Part shown: positions 25,022 through 34,047 of the stretch, in pieces
How the letters are laid out: each line of letters begins with the position of its first letter
Position numbering within the stretch: the stretch's first letter is position 1
DNA from: an uncultured Parolsenella sp.
GTDB lineage: Bacteria; Actinomycetota; Coriobacteriia; Coriobacteriales; Atopobiaceae
DNA length: 64,000 nt
Assembly (NCBI RefSeq): GCF_934660935.1
Contig: NZ_CAKUIH010000003.1
Span: forward strand, 130,800 to 194,799
Direction of reading: 5' to 3'
The notes under the pieces: model-generated
Database searches by the model: none
What the model was told of the DNA's origin: nothing
What the model saw: only the letters and a program-made list of their open reading frames with translations
Made by a program: the position numbers and the translations under genes

Positions 25022-28000
25022 TCACTCCCCTCCCTCGCGCGCCATCGTCCCAAAACCGGGAACGATGGGCCTGTTGATGCGCCCAATCAGCTCTTCAGGC
25101 GTCGCTGAGAGCACCCAGTCGCGGAACTCGCGAAACTCGGCGCCAGACCTCATGCCCTCAAGGTAGCGGATTGACTGGTCAAGTTCCATACGCTCGGGCG
25201 ACTCCGCCATGCAAATCCGACGCTGCGTGCCATATCCCTCGACCGTCAGAAAGCCCAGGTCGCGGAAGATCGCGATCCCCGCGGAGACCGACCGCTCCTC
25301 AAGGCCGCATCCCGGGGTTACCTGGAGACACGCATCGAGTAGCTCGGCGTTCGTATGCGCGATGCTGCTCTCGCCCGCAGCGGCGGCACGCGCGGAGAGC
25401 GAGCGGAGCGCGCGCCACAGGCAGACGAGCTCGTCTCGGCCGGGTGCGTAGGAGGACAGGATGCGCTCGTTCACGCGGGCGTCGCGGGCGCCAAACATCA
25501 GGTGAATGGTCGCGGGCTTGCCGTCACGGCCGGCACGGCCGCTCATCTGGTTGAACTCCACCGCGCCGAAGGGCATGTGGTAGAGCATGACGTGACGGAT
25601 GTCGGGCAGGTTCACGCCCTCGCCAAAGGCGCTCGTCGAGATGACGCAGGTGAGCTCTCCGGCGCGGAAGGCGTTCTCCACGCGGTTGCGCTCGGCACGG
25701 GTAAGGCCCGCGTTGTAGAAGGCGATGTGGGGCGCGAGCTCGGGATTCGTCTTGCGAAGCGCGCGAGCGAGCACGACAGACTGCTCGCGAGAGTTCACGT
25801 AGGCGACGCACTTCTCCCCCGTGCTGGCGATTGCGGTGAGTGCCGCGTCGCGGTCACGGAGCTCGCGCGAGTCATCGAGGACGAGGTTCTCGCGGCAGGT
25901 GTCGTCGACGAACACGCTCCCGATCGAGGCCAGGCGGCAAATCTCGCGGGCAACGGGCTCGGCGGCCGTGGCGGTCACGGCAAGGACCGTCGGGTTGCCC
26001 AGCTCGTCGAGCACGCGGGGAAGCTCCTGGTAGGCGCCGCGATTGCCACCCTTCGAGGTGCCGGCGTGATGCGCCTCGTCGATGACGACAAAGCCCACGC
26101 GCGAGCCACGGGCGAACTCGCGGGAATGGATGGCAAGGAACTCCGGCGTGGTGAGGACGACGTCGACCTCCCCCGCGGCAAGGCCGGAAAAGACCTCGGC
26201 GCGGACGTCCGGCGTGGACTCACCCGTGAGGACGCGGGCGGAAAGGCCGAGCTCGGCGAGCTCCCCGGCAATGTGGAAGCTCTGGTCCGCCACGAGGGCG
26301 CGCAGCGGGTACACGAAGACGCTCGCCTGCTTGCGCGCGAGGGCGATGCGCGCGGCGTGCACGTGGAAGATGAGGGACTTGCCGCGGCCCGTTGCCATAA
26401 CGCAAAGGGTGCTCTTGCCCGCCTCAAGCGAGTCGAGAGCGAGCCTCTGCGCAGGAAGCAGGTCATGATTGCCGATGAAGCGATGGACGAGCGATGCCGT
26501 GAGGTCCTCGCCCGCGGGCGAGGCGGAGGCGTCGCTTGCGGGCACTGCCGCGAGCAGGCCCTCGCGAGAGTCTGACGCGAGAATCTGGGGGACGCGGGAG
26601 AATATCTCGTTGACGATCGCGGGCGCGGGAGCGGAGTCAGCCGTGCGATAGATGATGTCGCGCACCATGAGCTTGGGCTTCGTGCGGCCCTGCCAGGTCT
26701 CCGCCACGGCCTCGAAGACGAGGTCGACGGCACCCTCGTAGTCGCACGCGCTCTCGACGTCCGGTGTACGGAACATGATCGCCGGCACGGTGTTCACGCC
26801 GTCCGTGGCAAGGAAGCGCAGGTGCTCGCCCGAACGGCCCACGCGGCTGCGGGCGCGCATGACCACGCCCGTCGCGGCAAGCAGGGGAACCTTGTTCCCC
26901 TGGCCAAACGGCTTCAGGACGGAGAGGGAGTCGATTGTTGGCACGTCCAGCTCATCGAGGCCAACGATGGCCGCGACCTCATCCGTATCGACGAACTGCT
27001 CCTCCGGCAGCTCCGCCATGACGGCCTCGAGGCGCTCGCGGAAGGCGTCGAGGTTCTCGGCGTCGATGGTGACGCCCACGGCGCCGGCGTGGCCACCAAA
27101 GCGCACGCAGAGATCCGCGCACTTCTCGACCGCCTCGAAGAGGTTGACGGAGCCGACCGAGCGACCGGAGCCGTGCGCCACGCCGTCCGAGATGGAGAAC
27201 AGGATCGCAGGCACGTGATAGCGGTTCACGACGCGCGAGGCGACGATGCCCTTCACGCCCTCGTGCCAGCCCTCGCCACCCACGACGATGGCACGGCCGC
27301 CGTCATAGGTCTCCTCCACCATCGCCATGGCGGCGTCGGCGAGCTCGCACTCTATGTCGCGGCGGTTCTGGTTGATGGTCTCGAGCTCGGCGGCGAGACG
27401 GGCCGCCTCATCCGGATCGTTGGAGATGAGCAGGTCGAACGCCACATCGACGTCACCCATGCGACCTGCGGCGTTAAGGCGCGGGACGAGGGAGAAGGGC
27501 AGGCCGCCCGCCTCGATCTGGGTGAGGTCGCAGCCAGCGGCCGCGGCGAGCGCAACCAGGCCGACGCGCTTGGTGTGACGCATGAGCGCGATGCCCTCCG
27601 TGACGAGGGCGCGGTTCTCGCGCGTGAGGTTCATCATGTCGGAGATGGTACCGAGCGTCGCCACGTCCGTGTACTCGCGCCAGAGGTCCGGCCTGCCAAA
27701 GCGGCGGCCCAGCTCGTGAACGAGCTTGAGGGCAACGCCGGCACCAGCAAGGTCGCAGCTGGGGCAGCTATGGTCGAGCTTGGGATCGCAGACGGGAACG
27801 CCCTGGGGCACGAGGTCAGCGGGCTCGTGGTGGTCCGTCACGACGACGTCGATCCCCTCGGAGCGAACCATCTCGACCTCGACCGCGGCAGCGACGCCAT
27901 TGTCGACCGTGATGATGAGATCGGGGTTGCAGCCCTCCACCACGCGCTGGAGCGCCTCGGAGGAAAGGCCGTAGCCCTCGCCGAAGCGCCTGGGGATGTA

Positions 28001-28348
28001 GGGGTGCACCTCGGCACCAAGGTCACGAAGCGCGAGCGTAAGGAGGCAGGTCGAGCTCATACCGTCCACGTCGAAGTCGCCAAAGACGGCGATGGTCTCG
28101 CCGTTGCGCACGGCTCGCTCGACGCGGTCGGCCGCGGCGGGCAGGCCAGGAAGCTCGAGCGGATCAAGCCAGTCCCTGTCAAGCGACGGGGTGAGGAACT
28201 CTTGGGCGCTCTTGGCATCGCGAATGCCGCGCGCCACCATGACGCGCGCCACAAGCGGTGACACGCCACAGGCGATGCGAATCTCGTGCTCGGCGGCAAC
28301 GTCGCCGGGCAGCAGATGCCAACGCCCGCTCTCTCGCAGGCCGCTCAT
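25022..28348 (-). CDS. RecJ exonuclease fused to a RecQ-like superfamily 2 helicase
   Basis: A single 1108-residue protein. Residues 1 to about 570 are RecJ: DFDVDGMSS (91-99), TVDNG, TDHHEP (171-176), a DHHA1 domain with GGHAGAVG (418-425) and an OB-like stretch with PFGQGN. After a linker (about 575-615), residues 620-960 form an SF2 helicase: Q-like LLPAQRLALDSL, Walker A MATGRGKS (651-658), DEAH (757-760), VTATA (791-795), TSAFGEGVNLPDIR and motif VI QMSGRAGRDG (934-943), closest to RecQ. About 150 C-terminal residues may be winged helix. RecJ and RecQ cooperate in end resection elsewhere; here they are covalently joined. Start ATG 28348 follows the SecD-like stop; its own stop overlaps the rel start region. 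Confidence 0.93.
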   Translation of the reverse strand: MSGLRESGRWHLLPGDVAAEHEIRIACGVSPLVARVMVARGIRDAKSAQEFLTPSLDRDWLDPLELPGLPAAADRVERAVRNGETIAVFGDFDVDGMSSTCLLTLALRDLGAEVHPYIPRRFGEGYGLSSEALQRVVEGCNPDLIITVDNGVAAAVEVEMVRSEGIDVVVTDHHEPADLVPQGVPVCDPKLDHSCPSCDLAGAGVALKLVHELGRRFGRPDLWREYTDVATLGTISDMMNLTRENRALVTEGIALMRHTKRVGLVALAAAAGCDLTQIEAGGLPFSLVPRLNAAGRMGDVDVAFDLLISNDPDEAARLAAELETINQNRRDIECELADAAMAMVEETYDGGRAIVVGGEGWHEGVKGIVASRVVNRYHVPAILFSISDGVAHGSGRSVGSVNLFEAVEKCADLCVRFGGHAGAVGVTIDAENLDAFRERLEAVMAELPEEQFVDTDEVAAIVGLDELDVPTIDSLSVLKPFGQGNKVPLLAATGVVMRARSRVGRSGEHLRFLATDGVNTVPAIMFRTPDVESACDYEGAVDLVFEAVAETWQGRTKPKLMVRDIIYRTADSAPAPAIVNEIFSRVPQILASDSREGLLAAVPASDASASPAGEDLTASLVHRFIGNHDLLPAQRLALDSLEAGKSTLCVMATGRGKSLIFHVHAARIALARKQASVFVYPLRALVADQSFHIAGELAELGLSARVLTGESTPDVRAEVFSGLAAGEVDVVLTTPEFLAIHSREFARGSRVGFVVIDEAHHAGTSKGGNRGAYQELPRVLDELGNPTVLAVTATAAEPVAREICRLASIGSVFVDDTCRENLVLDDSRELRDRDAALTAIASTGEKCVAYVNSREQSVVLARALRKTNPELAPHIAFYNAGLTRAERNRVENAFRAGELTCVISTSAFGEGVNLPDIRHVMLYHMPFGAVEFNQMSGRAGRDGKPATIHLMFGARDARVNERILSSYAPGRDELVCLWRALRSLSARAAAAGESSIAHTNAELLDACLQVTPGCGLEERSVSAGIAIFRDLGFLTVEGYGTQRRICMAESPERMELDQSIRYLEGMRSGAEFREFRDWVLSATPEELIGRINRPIVPGFGTMAREGGE

Positions 28349-28350
28349 CT

Positions 28351-29949
28351 CTACTCGCCGTCCGTGACGCCAGCGGCGCCGTCCTGTGCTGCCGTGAACT
28401 CGTCACCGGCGGTCTCAAACACGTCCGCTGCCGTGCGGACGCAAATGGCGGCGGGCGCGAAGAGGCCAAGCGCGACGAGCAGAGACGCCGTGCCGGCGGC
28501 AAGGGTCACCGCAAGCTCGCGGGCAAAGCCTTGCGCGAAGAAGGCAGTCGCGACGGAAAACGCGAGCACGACAACAGCCGCCTTGACGAGAAGGGCGAGC
28601 TCAGGGCCCGTCGCCTGCTGCTGGCTCTTCCGCACCGAGGAGCCCTCGTTGCGAGCCGCGCGATAGCGGGCGGCCATGCGCACGCCGCAGATGATGGAGA
28701 TGACCTCGGTGGTGGCCAGGCCGAGAAGCTCGGCACGGCCGAGGATGACGAGCTCGAAGCGATAGAGGATGGTCAGCACGCCAAGCGTGATGGCAACAAC
28801 CGCGACGGAGAGCTTCGCCGCGAGGAAGCCCGCGCGGCCAAGCTTGGCGGAGGCGACGGCACCGGCAACGATCGCGAGCGCGAGCGCCGCCACGGCCGCG
28901 AGCTCGCGTGCGTGGCCACGAGCGCGAGCGCCGACGGAGACGGGCTCGGTCTGGGAGAGGGAGCAGGGCAGCTCGCCGCCCGAGAGCGCGGCGGCATACG
29001 CCGTGGCCTGGTCCTCGGTATAGCCACCGGAGATGCTGATCTTGCTGCCCTCGATCTTGTTCTTCACGGAGGGTTCGGCGATGACCGCACCGTCGAGCAG
29101 CACGGCGATCTGGCCAGAGGAGGAGGCGAGGTCCTCGGTCGTGGAGGCGAGCGCGGAGGCGCCATCAGAGTTGAGCGAGACGGAAAGCGCGTAGTAGGTC
29201 ATGCCGTAGTAGCTCTGGGAGACCACGGTGGCGCCCTTCACCTCGTCAGAGGTCAGGAAGGGCTCGTAGGTGCCCTCGTCGAGGGTGACGCCCGAGGCGC
29301 CGGCCTGGAGCTGCTGGAGGGCGTCCGCGTCAGACACGGAGTCGAGGCGGGCGAACTCGAGGTGTCCCTTGCGCGTGAGGGCGGAGGCGACGGAGCTCGC
29401 ATCATAGCCCGCGGGCACGCGCAGCTCGAAGGTGTCGTCGCCGGTCTGGGTGACCTGGATGTCACGCTCGCTGAGGAGCGCGGCGCGGTTCTTGAGGACG
29501 GCGAGGGCATCCGCCGCGGTGGTGCCGTCCTCGTAGTCGCTCGCCGTGAGGGTCACGACGGAAGCGCCGCCGAGGTCGCAGCCCAGCGGAATGCCCCACG
29601 CGGGAAGGAGCAGGCCCACGAGCGCCAGGATCACGAGCGCGAGGGTCGCAAACAGCACGCCCGAGTGGCGACTGCGCTCCTGGGCGGTGCGACTCGCCGG
29701 AGTGTCCGCCTTGGCCGTGGGCTCCTCGGGCCCGGCGTCCGGCTCGTCGGAGGTGCCAGCCTCGGCGTCCTTCTCGGCGTCGGCGGGCTCGTCAGCCTCG
29801 GCGTCACCCTCGGGCTCGGCGGCCTTCTCGGCCTCGCCGGGCTCGGCGGCCTTCGCGGGTTCCTCCGCCTTCATGTCCTTCTCGGAATTGGAAATCTCGT
29901 CGCTCGATACCGCGGCATCGTCGCGAGCCTCGTCGGCGTCACGCTTCAT
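28351..29949 (-). CDS. SecD-like preprotein translocase subunit (divergent, no SecF partner)
   Basis: 532 residues. A Glu/Ala/Pro-rich acidic cytoplasmic tail (about 1-100) precedes the first membrane span (GVLFATLALVILALVGLLLPAWG). A large extracytoplasmic domain follows, with the SecD end signature AVLLDGAVIAEPSV and ISGGYTEDQATAYAAALSGG, then five more hydrophobic segments. The SecD membrane-half motifs are poorly conserved. Position downstream of tgt fits the common tgt-yajC-secD-secF arrangement, but no yajC or secF follows; recJQ comes next. ATG 29949 has AGGGGG 4-5 bases upstream. It may be a reduced SecD or an envelope protein derived from it. Confidence 0.8.
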   Translation of the reverse strand: MKRDADEARDDAAVSSDEISNSEKDMKAEEPAKAAEPGEAEKAAEPEGDAEADEPADAEKDAEAGTSDEPDAGPEEPTAKADTPASRTAQERSRHSGVLFATLALVILALVGLLLPAWGIPLGCDLGGASVVTLTASDYEDGTTAADALAVLKNRAALLSERDIQVTQTGDDTFELRVPAGYDASSVASALTRKGHLEFARLDSVSDADALQQLQAGASGVTLDEGTYEPFLTSDEVKGATVVSQSYYGMTYYALSVSLNSDGASALASTTEDLASSSGQIAVLLDGAVIAEPSVKNKIEGSKISISGGYTEDQATAYAAALSGGELPCSLSQTEPVSVGARARGHARELAAVAALALAIVAGAVASAKLGRAGFLAAKLSVAVVAITLGVLTILYRFELVILGRAELLGLATTEVISIICGVRMAARYRAARNEGSSVRKSQQQATGPELALLVKAAVVVLAFSVATAFFAQGFARELAVTLAAGTASLLVALGLFAPAAICVRTAADVFETAGDEFTAAQDGAAGVTDGE

Positions 29950-30104
29950 AGGTCCCCCTTGTGTGGCCGAGCGGCAAAACGCGTCGCCAAACCCGGCCGT
30001 AGTCTGTTTAACCCCTCGATTGTACCTAATAGGAGGGCCGCACAGTTGCAGGAGGGTTACCTCTCGGCCTTCGGGGAAGGGTATGTGCCGGCGGCATCGC
30101 CAAT

Positions 30105-30144
30105 CACGCAAAGGGGCGACGCGGAATCGCTTCCACGTCGCCCC
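30105..30144 (-). terminator. Terminator-like hairpin after tgt
   Basis: GGGGCGACG-GG pairs with CC-CGTCGCCCC (30113-30144); on the minus strand the hairpin is followed by TTTGCGTG, a short T-run. It lies 50 bases after the tgt stop. Confidence 0.55.
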
Positions 30145-30195
30145 CGCAGTCACTTACGGCAGGTCTGGCCCAAGCAAGCCGCCAAGCGAAACGCC

Positions 30196-31341
30196 CTAGA
30201 AGTCGTTCGCGGCGGGCGAGTTCATCCAGTCGCGATAGAACTCGGCATAGCGGCCCTCGGCGATGGCGGCGCGCACGCGCTCCATGAGGGCAAGGAGATA
30301 GCGAATGTTGTGCTGCGAGAGCAGGATGCCGCCCAGCATCTCCTTCTGGCGCACGAGGTGGTGGATGTAGGCGCGCGTGAAACCGCCACGGCACGCCGGG
30401 CAATCGCAGTGCTCGTCCAGCACCCCGTGGTCATGGGCGAAGCGCGCGTTCTTGAGGTTGAGGCGCCCCTCGCTGGAGAAAGCCGTGCCCATGCGCGCGG
30501 TGCGCGTGGGCAGCACGCAGTCGAACATGTCGACGCCCGAGGCGACGGCACGCACGAGCGTGGTGGGGTTGCCCACGCCCATCAGGTAACGGGGCTTGTT
30601 CTTAGGCATGTGCTCCGCCACGAGCGGCTCGAGCGTCTCGTACATCGTCTCGTGGTCCTCACCCACGGAGTAGCCGCCGATGCCATAGCCCGGGAAGTCG
30701 CCGCACTCCTCGAGGTGAGCGAGGCTCCTCAGGCGCAGATCCATGTGCATGCCGCCCTGGACGATGCCAAAGAGCGCCTGGTCAGGGCGCGTGTGGGCGT
30801 TCCAACAACGCTCCCCCCACATGCTCGAGAGCTCGACGGCGCGGGCAACGTAGTCCTTCGTGGCCGGATAGCCCGGACACTGGTCGAGCTGCATGCAGAT
30901 GTCGCTGCCGAGCTTCTCGGCGATGGCCATGTTGTCCTTGGGCGTCCAGCTGACCCAGCGGCCGTCGTAGTCGACGGCGCGGAAGCGCACGCCGTCGTTC
31001 GTGAGCTTCATGAACTCGTTGTGGGAGAAGACCTGGAATCCGCCGGAATCCGTGAGGATGGGGCCGTCCCAGCGCATGAACTCGTGCACGCCGCCCATCT
31101 CCTCCACCAGGTCCGCGCCGGGGCGCATCGCGAGGTGGTAGGTGTTGTTGAGGATGATCTTCGCCCCGAGGTCGCAAATCTGGAAGGGCATGAGCCCCTT
31201 CACCGTGGCCTTGGTGCCCACAGGCATGAAGATGGGGGTGGGGATGTCGCCGTGGGCGGTGTGGAAGACGCCGCAGCGTGCGTGGGTGTTCGGGTCGTTC
31301 GCGATGATGTCGAACTTAAAGAGGTTCTCAGGCAGGTCCAT
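30196..31341 (-). CDS. tgt: tRNA-guanine transglycosylase
   Basis: Exchanges guanine-34 for preQ1 in Asp, Asn, His and Tyr tRNAs. The 381-residue protein has LTDSGGFQVFS with the proton-acceptor Asp, the nucleophile segment GVDMFDCVLPTRTAR, and the zinc site CDCPACRGGFTRAYIHHL (CxCx2C plus His). The recognition loop MGVGNPTTLVRAVASG is intact. It shares the queuosine pathway with queA (35421-36647) and queH (53053-53712). Confidence 0.97.
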   Translation of the reverse strand: MDLPENLFKFDIIANDPNTHARCGVFHTAHGDIPTPIFMPVGTKATVKGLMPFQICDLGAKIILNNTYHLAMRPGADLVEEMGGVHEFMRWDGPILTDSGGFQVFSHNEFMKLTNDGVRFRAVDYDGRWVSWTPKDNMAIAEKLGSDICMQLDQCPGYPATKDYVARAVELSSMWGERCWNAHTRPDQALFGIVQGGMHMDLRLRSLAHLEECGDFPGYGIGGYSVGEDHETMYETLEPLVAEHMPKNKPRYLMGVGNPTTLVRAVASGVDMFDCVLPTRTARMGTAFSSEGRLNLKNARFAHDHGVLDEHCDCPACRGGFTRAYIHHLVRQKEMLGGILLSQHNIRYLLALMERVRAAIAEGRYAEFYRDWMNSPAANDF

Positions 31342-31498
31342 ACGTTCCTTCTCGTTTGGCGCGGGCGCGCGGCTGGGCGGGGCGCGACTGGGCGGGGCGG
31401 CACCGGACTTGCCGGTGCGTGCTCGCTCGCGCCATCCAAGCCGGACGGCATCGCCGCCGGAGCCCGCGCGCTCGCGTTGTCATCCTATGCAATAGGCG

Positions 31499-31546
31499 AT
31501 TGTCTCACATTGCCGCGCACATCATGTCCTGCCCATGCGAGACAAT
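31499..31546. promoter_or_regulatory. Inverted repeat upstream of the coiled-coil gene
   Basis: ATTGTCTCACAT (31499-31510) is the near-perfect inverse of ATGCGAGACAAT (31535-31546), one mismatch, 30 bases before the start codon at 31577. It could be an operator or an mRNA hairpin masking the ribosome-binding site. Confidence 0.45.
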
Positions 31547-31576
31547 GTGGAGGATGACGCGAGAGGGAGGTATTTC

Positions 31577-33067
31577 ATGGCTGACGAGAAGACGGGAATT
31601 CCGGAGCGGGCCGCGGATATGCCTGAGGAGGCCACGGTGATCGAGGCGGAGATGGCAGAGGAGGCCACGAGGGCCGAGGCGGCAGAGCAGGAGCCGCTCG
31701 AGGAGCCCGTCGAGCCCGCACCCGCGCTCGAGGTCGAGAGCGCGGACGAAGCCACAACGGCCGCGGAGCCCGAGGCATCGGCTCCCGCCACGTCGGAGCC
31801 CGCCACACTAGTGCCCGACACGCCGGAGCCCGCCACGCCCGAAACTCCGGAGCCCACCGCCAAGCTCGAGTCCACCGAGCCGGAGCCCGACATGGCGCCC
31901 GACTCCCCCGCTCCGCTCGACATAGCCCGCGACCTCGCCGCTTCCGGCGCGGCATCAGTCACGGAGGGCTTTGCCGCCGTACGCGAGGTCTCCGCGGCCA
32001 AGCGCGCGCACGCCGCCGCCCGCGACGAGCTCGCCAAGGCCGAGGACGAGCAGCGCTCCCTCGAGGAGGAACTCGACCACCGCTATGAGGTCGAGCAGAA
32101 CTACCACACCATCTTGGAGGTCCAGAACGCCGAGCTCGCAGAGGCCAACGCGAACCTGACGCAAGCCTCCACGGAGAAATCCGCCCTCGAGGCCCAGCAC
32201 CTCGCGGCCAAGGATGCCCTCGCCTCGCTCAAAGCCGCCAACGAGCGCGACCTCACTCCCTATCGCGAGCTCGCCAGCTCCGCAAAGGGCTCCCTCGAAG
32301 ACGCCGAGCGCGCCGCTCGCGAGGCGCGCCGCTCGGTCAAGACCGCCCAAGCCGCCGCAGACAACGCTATCAACACGCGCGACTCGCGCGTCCAGGCCGC
32401 CATGCGAGCCGCGGACAACGCCGCGAGCCGCCTCCAGCGTCTCCAAGACAAGCTTGCCGAGCTCAAGCGCGACCTCTCGACCGGCGCCAAGGAGCTCTCC
32501 GAGATGAGCGGCGGCGTCGCGGCGGCCCTCGCCCAGCTCGAGAACGCCCGCGCGGACGTCACCCGCGTCACCGCGGAGACCTCGCAGGCGGCGGAGATTG
32601 CCCAGACACACCTCTACACGCAACGCAAGTCTCTCGAGGTCCTCGAGGATGACCTCGCCAGCGCCCAGGCAGACGAGAAGGCCAAGCGCGAGAAGTACAA
32701 CGAGCTCAAGGCCTCCGCGGATGAGCGCGAGCGCGAGGCGTCGGACAAGGTGAGCGACCTCGCCTCGAAGATCGAAGAGCAGGAGGAGCTCGCGACGGTC
32801 TCCCAGGGGCGCATCGACGCCGCAACCGCCACCATCGAGGAGGCCGAGGACATCCACGCCCACCCCGAAGTCACGGCGGCCCTCGCAGAGAAGGTCAACG
32901 CCGCCACGGCGAAAACCGAGGAGCACAAGCGTGTCGTCGCGAGCCTGGCCGAGGAGGAGCGGATCGTCCGCGAGCGCACGCAGCACTCACGTCGCATGTT
33001 CTACGCCGTGATCGTCGCCGCGGTTGCGATCGTCATCATTGCCATCCTGTTCTTCGTCATGCAATAG
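31577..33067 (+). CDS. Long coiled-coil protein with C-terminal membrane anchor
   Basis: 496 residues, no family recognised. Residues 1 to about 115 are acidic low complexity with repeated EPATPE/EP-A-T units. Residues about 130-470 are almost continuous heptad-rich Ala/Glu/Lys/Arg coiled coil. The last 20 residues are a hydrophobic span (FYAVIVAAVAIVIIAILFFV) with only two residues after it, so the protein should be tail-anchored with its coil in the cytoplasm. ATG 31577 has GGGAGG 6 bases upstream. It is monocistronic and divergent from tgt. A scaffold or cell-shape role is only a guess. Confidence 0.8.
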   Translation: MADEKTGIPERAADMPEEATVIEAEMAEEATRAEAAEQEPLEEPVEPAPALEVESADEATTAAEPEASAPATSEPATLVPDTPEPATPETPEPTAKLESTEPEPDMAPDSPAPLDIARDLAASGAASVTEGFAAVREVSAAKRAHAAARDELAKAEDEQRSLEEELDHRYEVEQNYHTILEVQNAELAEANANLTQASTEKSALEAQHLAAKDALASLKAANERDLTPYRELASSAKGSLEDAERAAREARRSVKTAQAAADNAINTRDSRVQAAMRAADNAASRLQRLQDKLAELKRDLSTGAKELSEMSGGVAAALAQLENARADVTRVTAETSQAAEIAQTHLYTQRKSLEVLEDDLASAQADEKAKREKYNELKASADEREREASDKVSDLASKIEEQEELATVSQGRIDAATATIEEAEDIHAHPEVTAALAEKVNAATAKTEEHKRVVASLAEEERIVRERTQHSRRMFYAVIVAAVAIVIIAILFFVMQ

Positions 33068-33132
33068 CCCGGGCAGGCTACGTCCCGCTTCCGCATGCCG
33101 CGTAATAATTTGAATAAACTTGTTAGCCATAG

Positions 33133-33160
33133 TTAACTTCTGCTCGAAAAAGGGTACTCT
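33133..33160 (+). promoter_or_regulatory. Promoter of gpmA-mntH
   Basis: TTAACT (33133-33138) and TACTCT (33155-33160) are 16 bases apart and lie about 58 bases before the gpmA start. Confidence 0.5.
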
Positions 33161-33217
33161 TGCGGTGATAGCAAGCGATCCGGGCAAAGCTCGGCCGCAA
33201 AAACCAAGGAGGCTCAT

Positions 33218-34042
33218 ATGGCACAAATCGCTCAGCACGCCCCGGAGGCAGAAGACCGGGATCAAGCGGCCAACGCAAGGATGGCCGACAAAACGATGCA
33301 GCTCGTCCTCATCCGCCATGGCGAGTCCGAGTGGAACAAACTCAACCTGTTCACCGGCTGGACCGACGTTGAACTCACCGAGACGGGCAGGAAGGAGGCC
33401 GCCGCTGGCGGTCGCGCACTCAAGGAGGTCGGTTTCGACTTCGACGTCTGCTACACCTCGCGGCTCAAGCGTGCCATCCACACCCTCAACCTCGTCCTCG
33501 CCGAGATGGGGCGCGAGTGGCTGCCCGTCATCAAGTCCTGGAAGCTCAACGAGCGCCACTACGGCGCTCTGCAGGGCCTCAACAAGGCGGACGCCGCAGC
33601 CGAGCATGGCGACGAGCAGGTGCTCATCTGGCGCCGCTCCTTCGACGTGCGCCCACCCGCGCTCGCGCCCGGCGACGAGCGCGACCCGCACGTCCAGGAG
33701 CAGTACCGCGACGTTGCGCCCGACCAGCTCCCCTACACCGAGTGTCTCAAGGACACCATCGCGCGCGCCTGGCCTTACTTCGAGGATGAGATCCGTCCGC
33801 AGATGCTTGCTGGCAAGCGCGTACTCATCGCCGCCCACGGCAACTCGCTGCGCTCACTCATCATGAAGTTCGAGAACCTCACCCCCGAGGAAATCATCAA
33901 GGTCAACATCCCCACCGGAGTGCCCCTCGTCTACACCTTCGACGAGAACTTCAACGTGCTCGACAAGCATTACATCGGCGACCCGGAGACCATCGCCGCC
34001 AAGATCGACGCCGTCGCCAACCAGGGCAAGGCGCACAAGTAA
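33218..34042 (+). CDS. gpmA: 2,3-bisphosphoglycerate-dependent phosphoglycerate mutase
   Basis: Interconverts 3- and 2-phosphoglycerate, the step before enolase. It has the phosphohistidine motif LIRHGESEWN, TGWTDVELTETG, TSRLKRAIHTLN, LNERHYGALQGLNK and the second catalytic histidine in IAAHGNSLRSL. A perfect AAGGAGG 5 bases before ATG 33218 fixes this start, giving a 26-residue N-terminal extension ahead of the usual MQLVLIRHG start; the internal ATGs have no usable ribosome-binding site. mntH follows 5 bases after the stop. Confidence 0.95.
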   Translation: MAQIAQHAPEAEDRDQAANARMADKTMQLVLIRHGESEWNKLNLFTGWTDVELTETGRKEAAAGGRALKEVGFDFDVCYTSRLKRAIHTLNLVLAEMGREWLPVIKSWKLNERHYGALQGLNKADAAAEHGDEQVLIWRRSFDVRPPALAPGDERDPHVQEQYRDVAPDQLPYTECLKDTIARAWPYFEDEIRPQMLAGKRVLIAAHGNSLRSLIMKFENLTPEEIIKVNIPTGVPLVYTFDENFNVLDKHYIGDPETIAAKIDAVANQGKAHK

Positions 34043-34047
34043 CGGCC

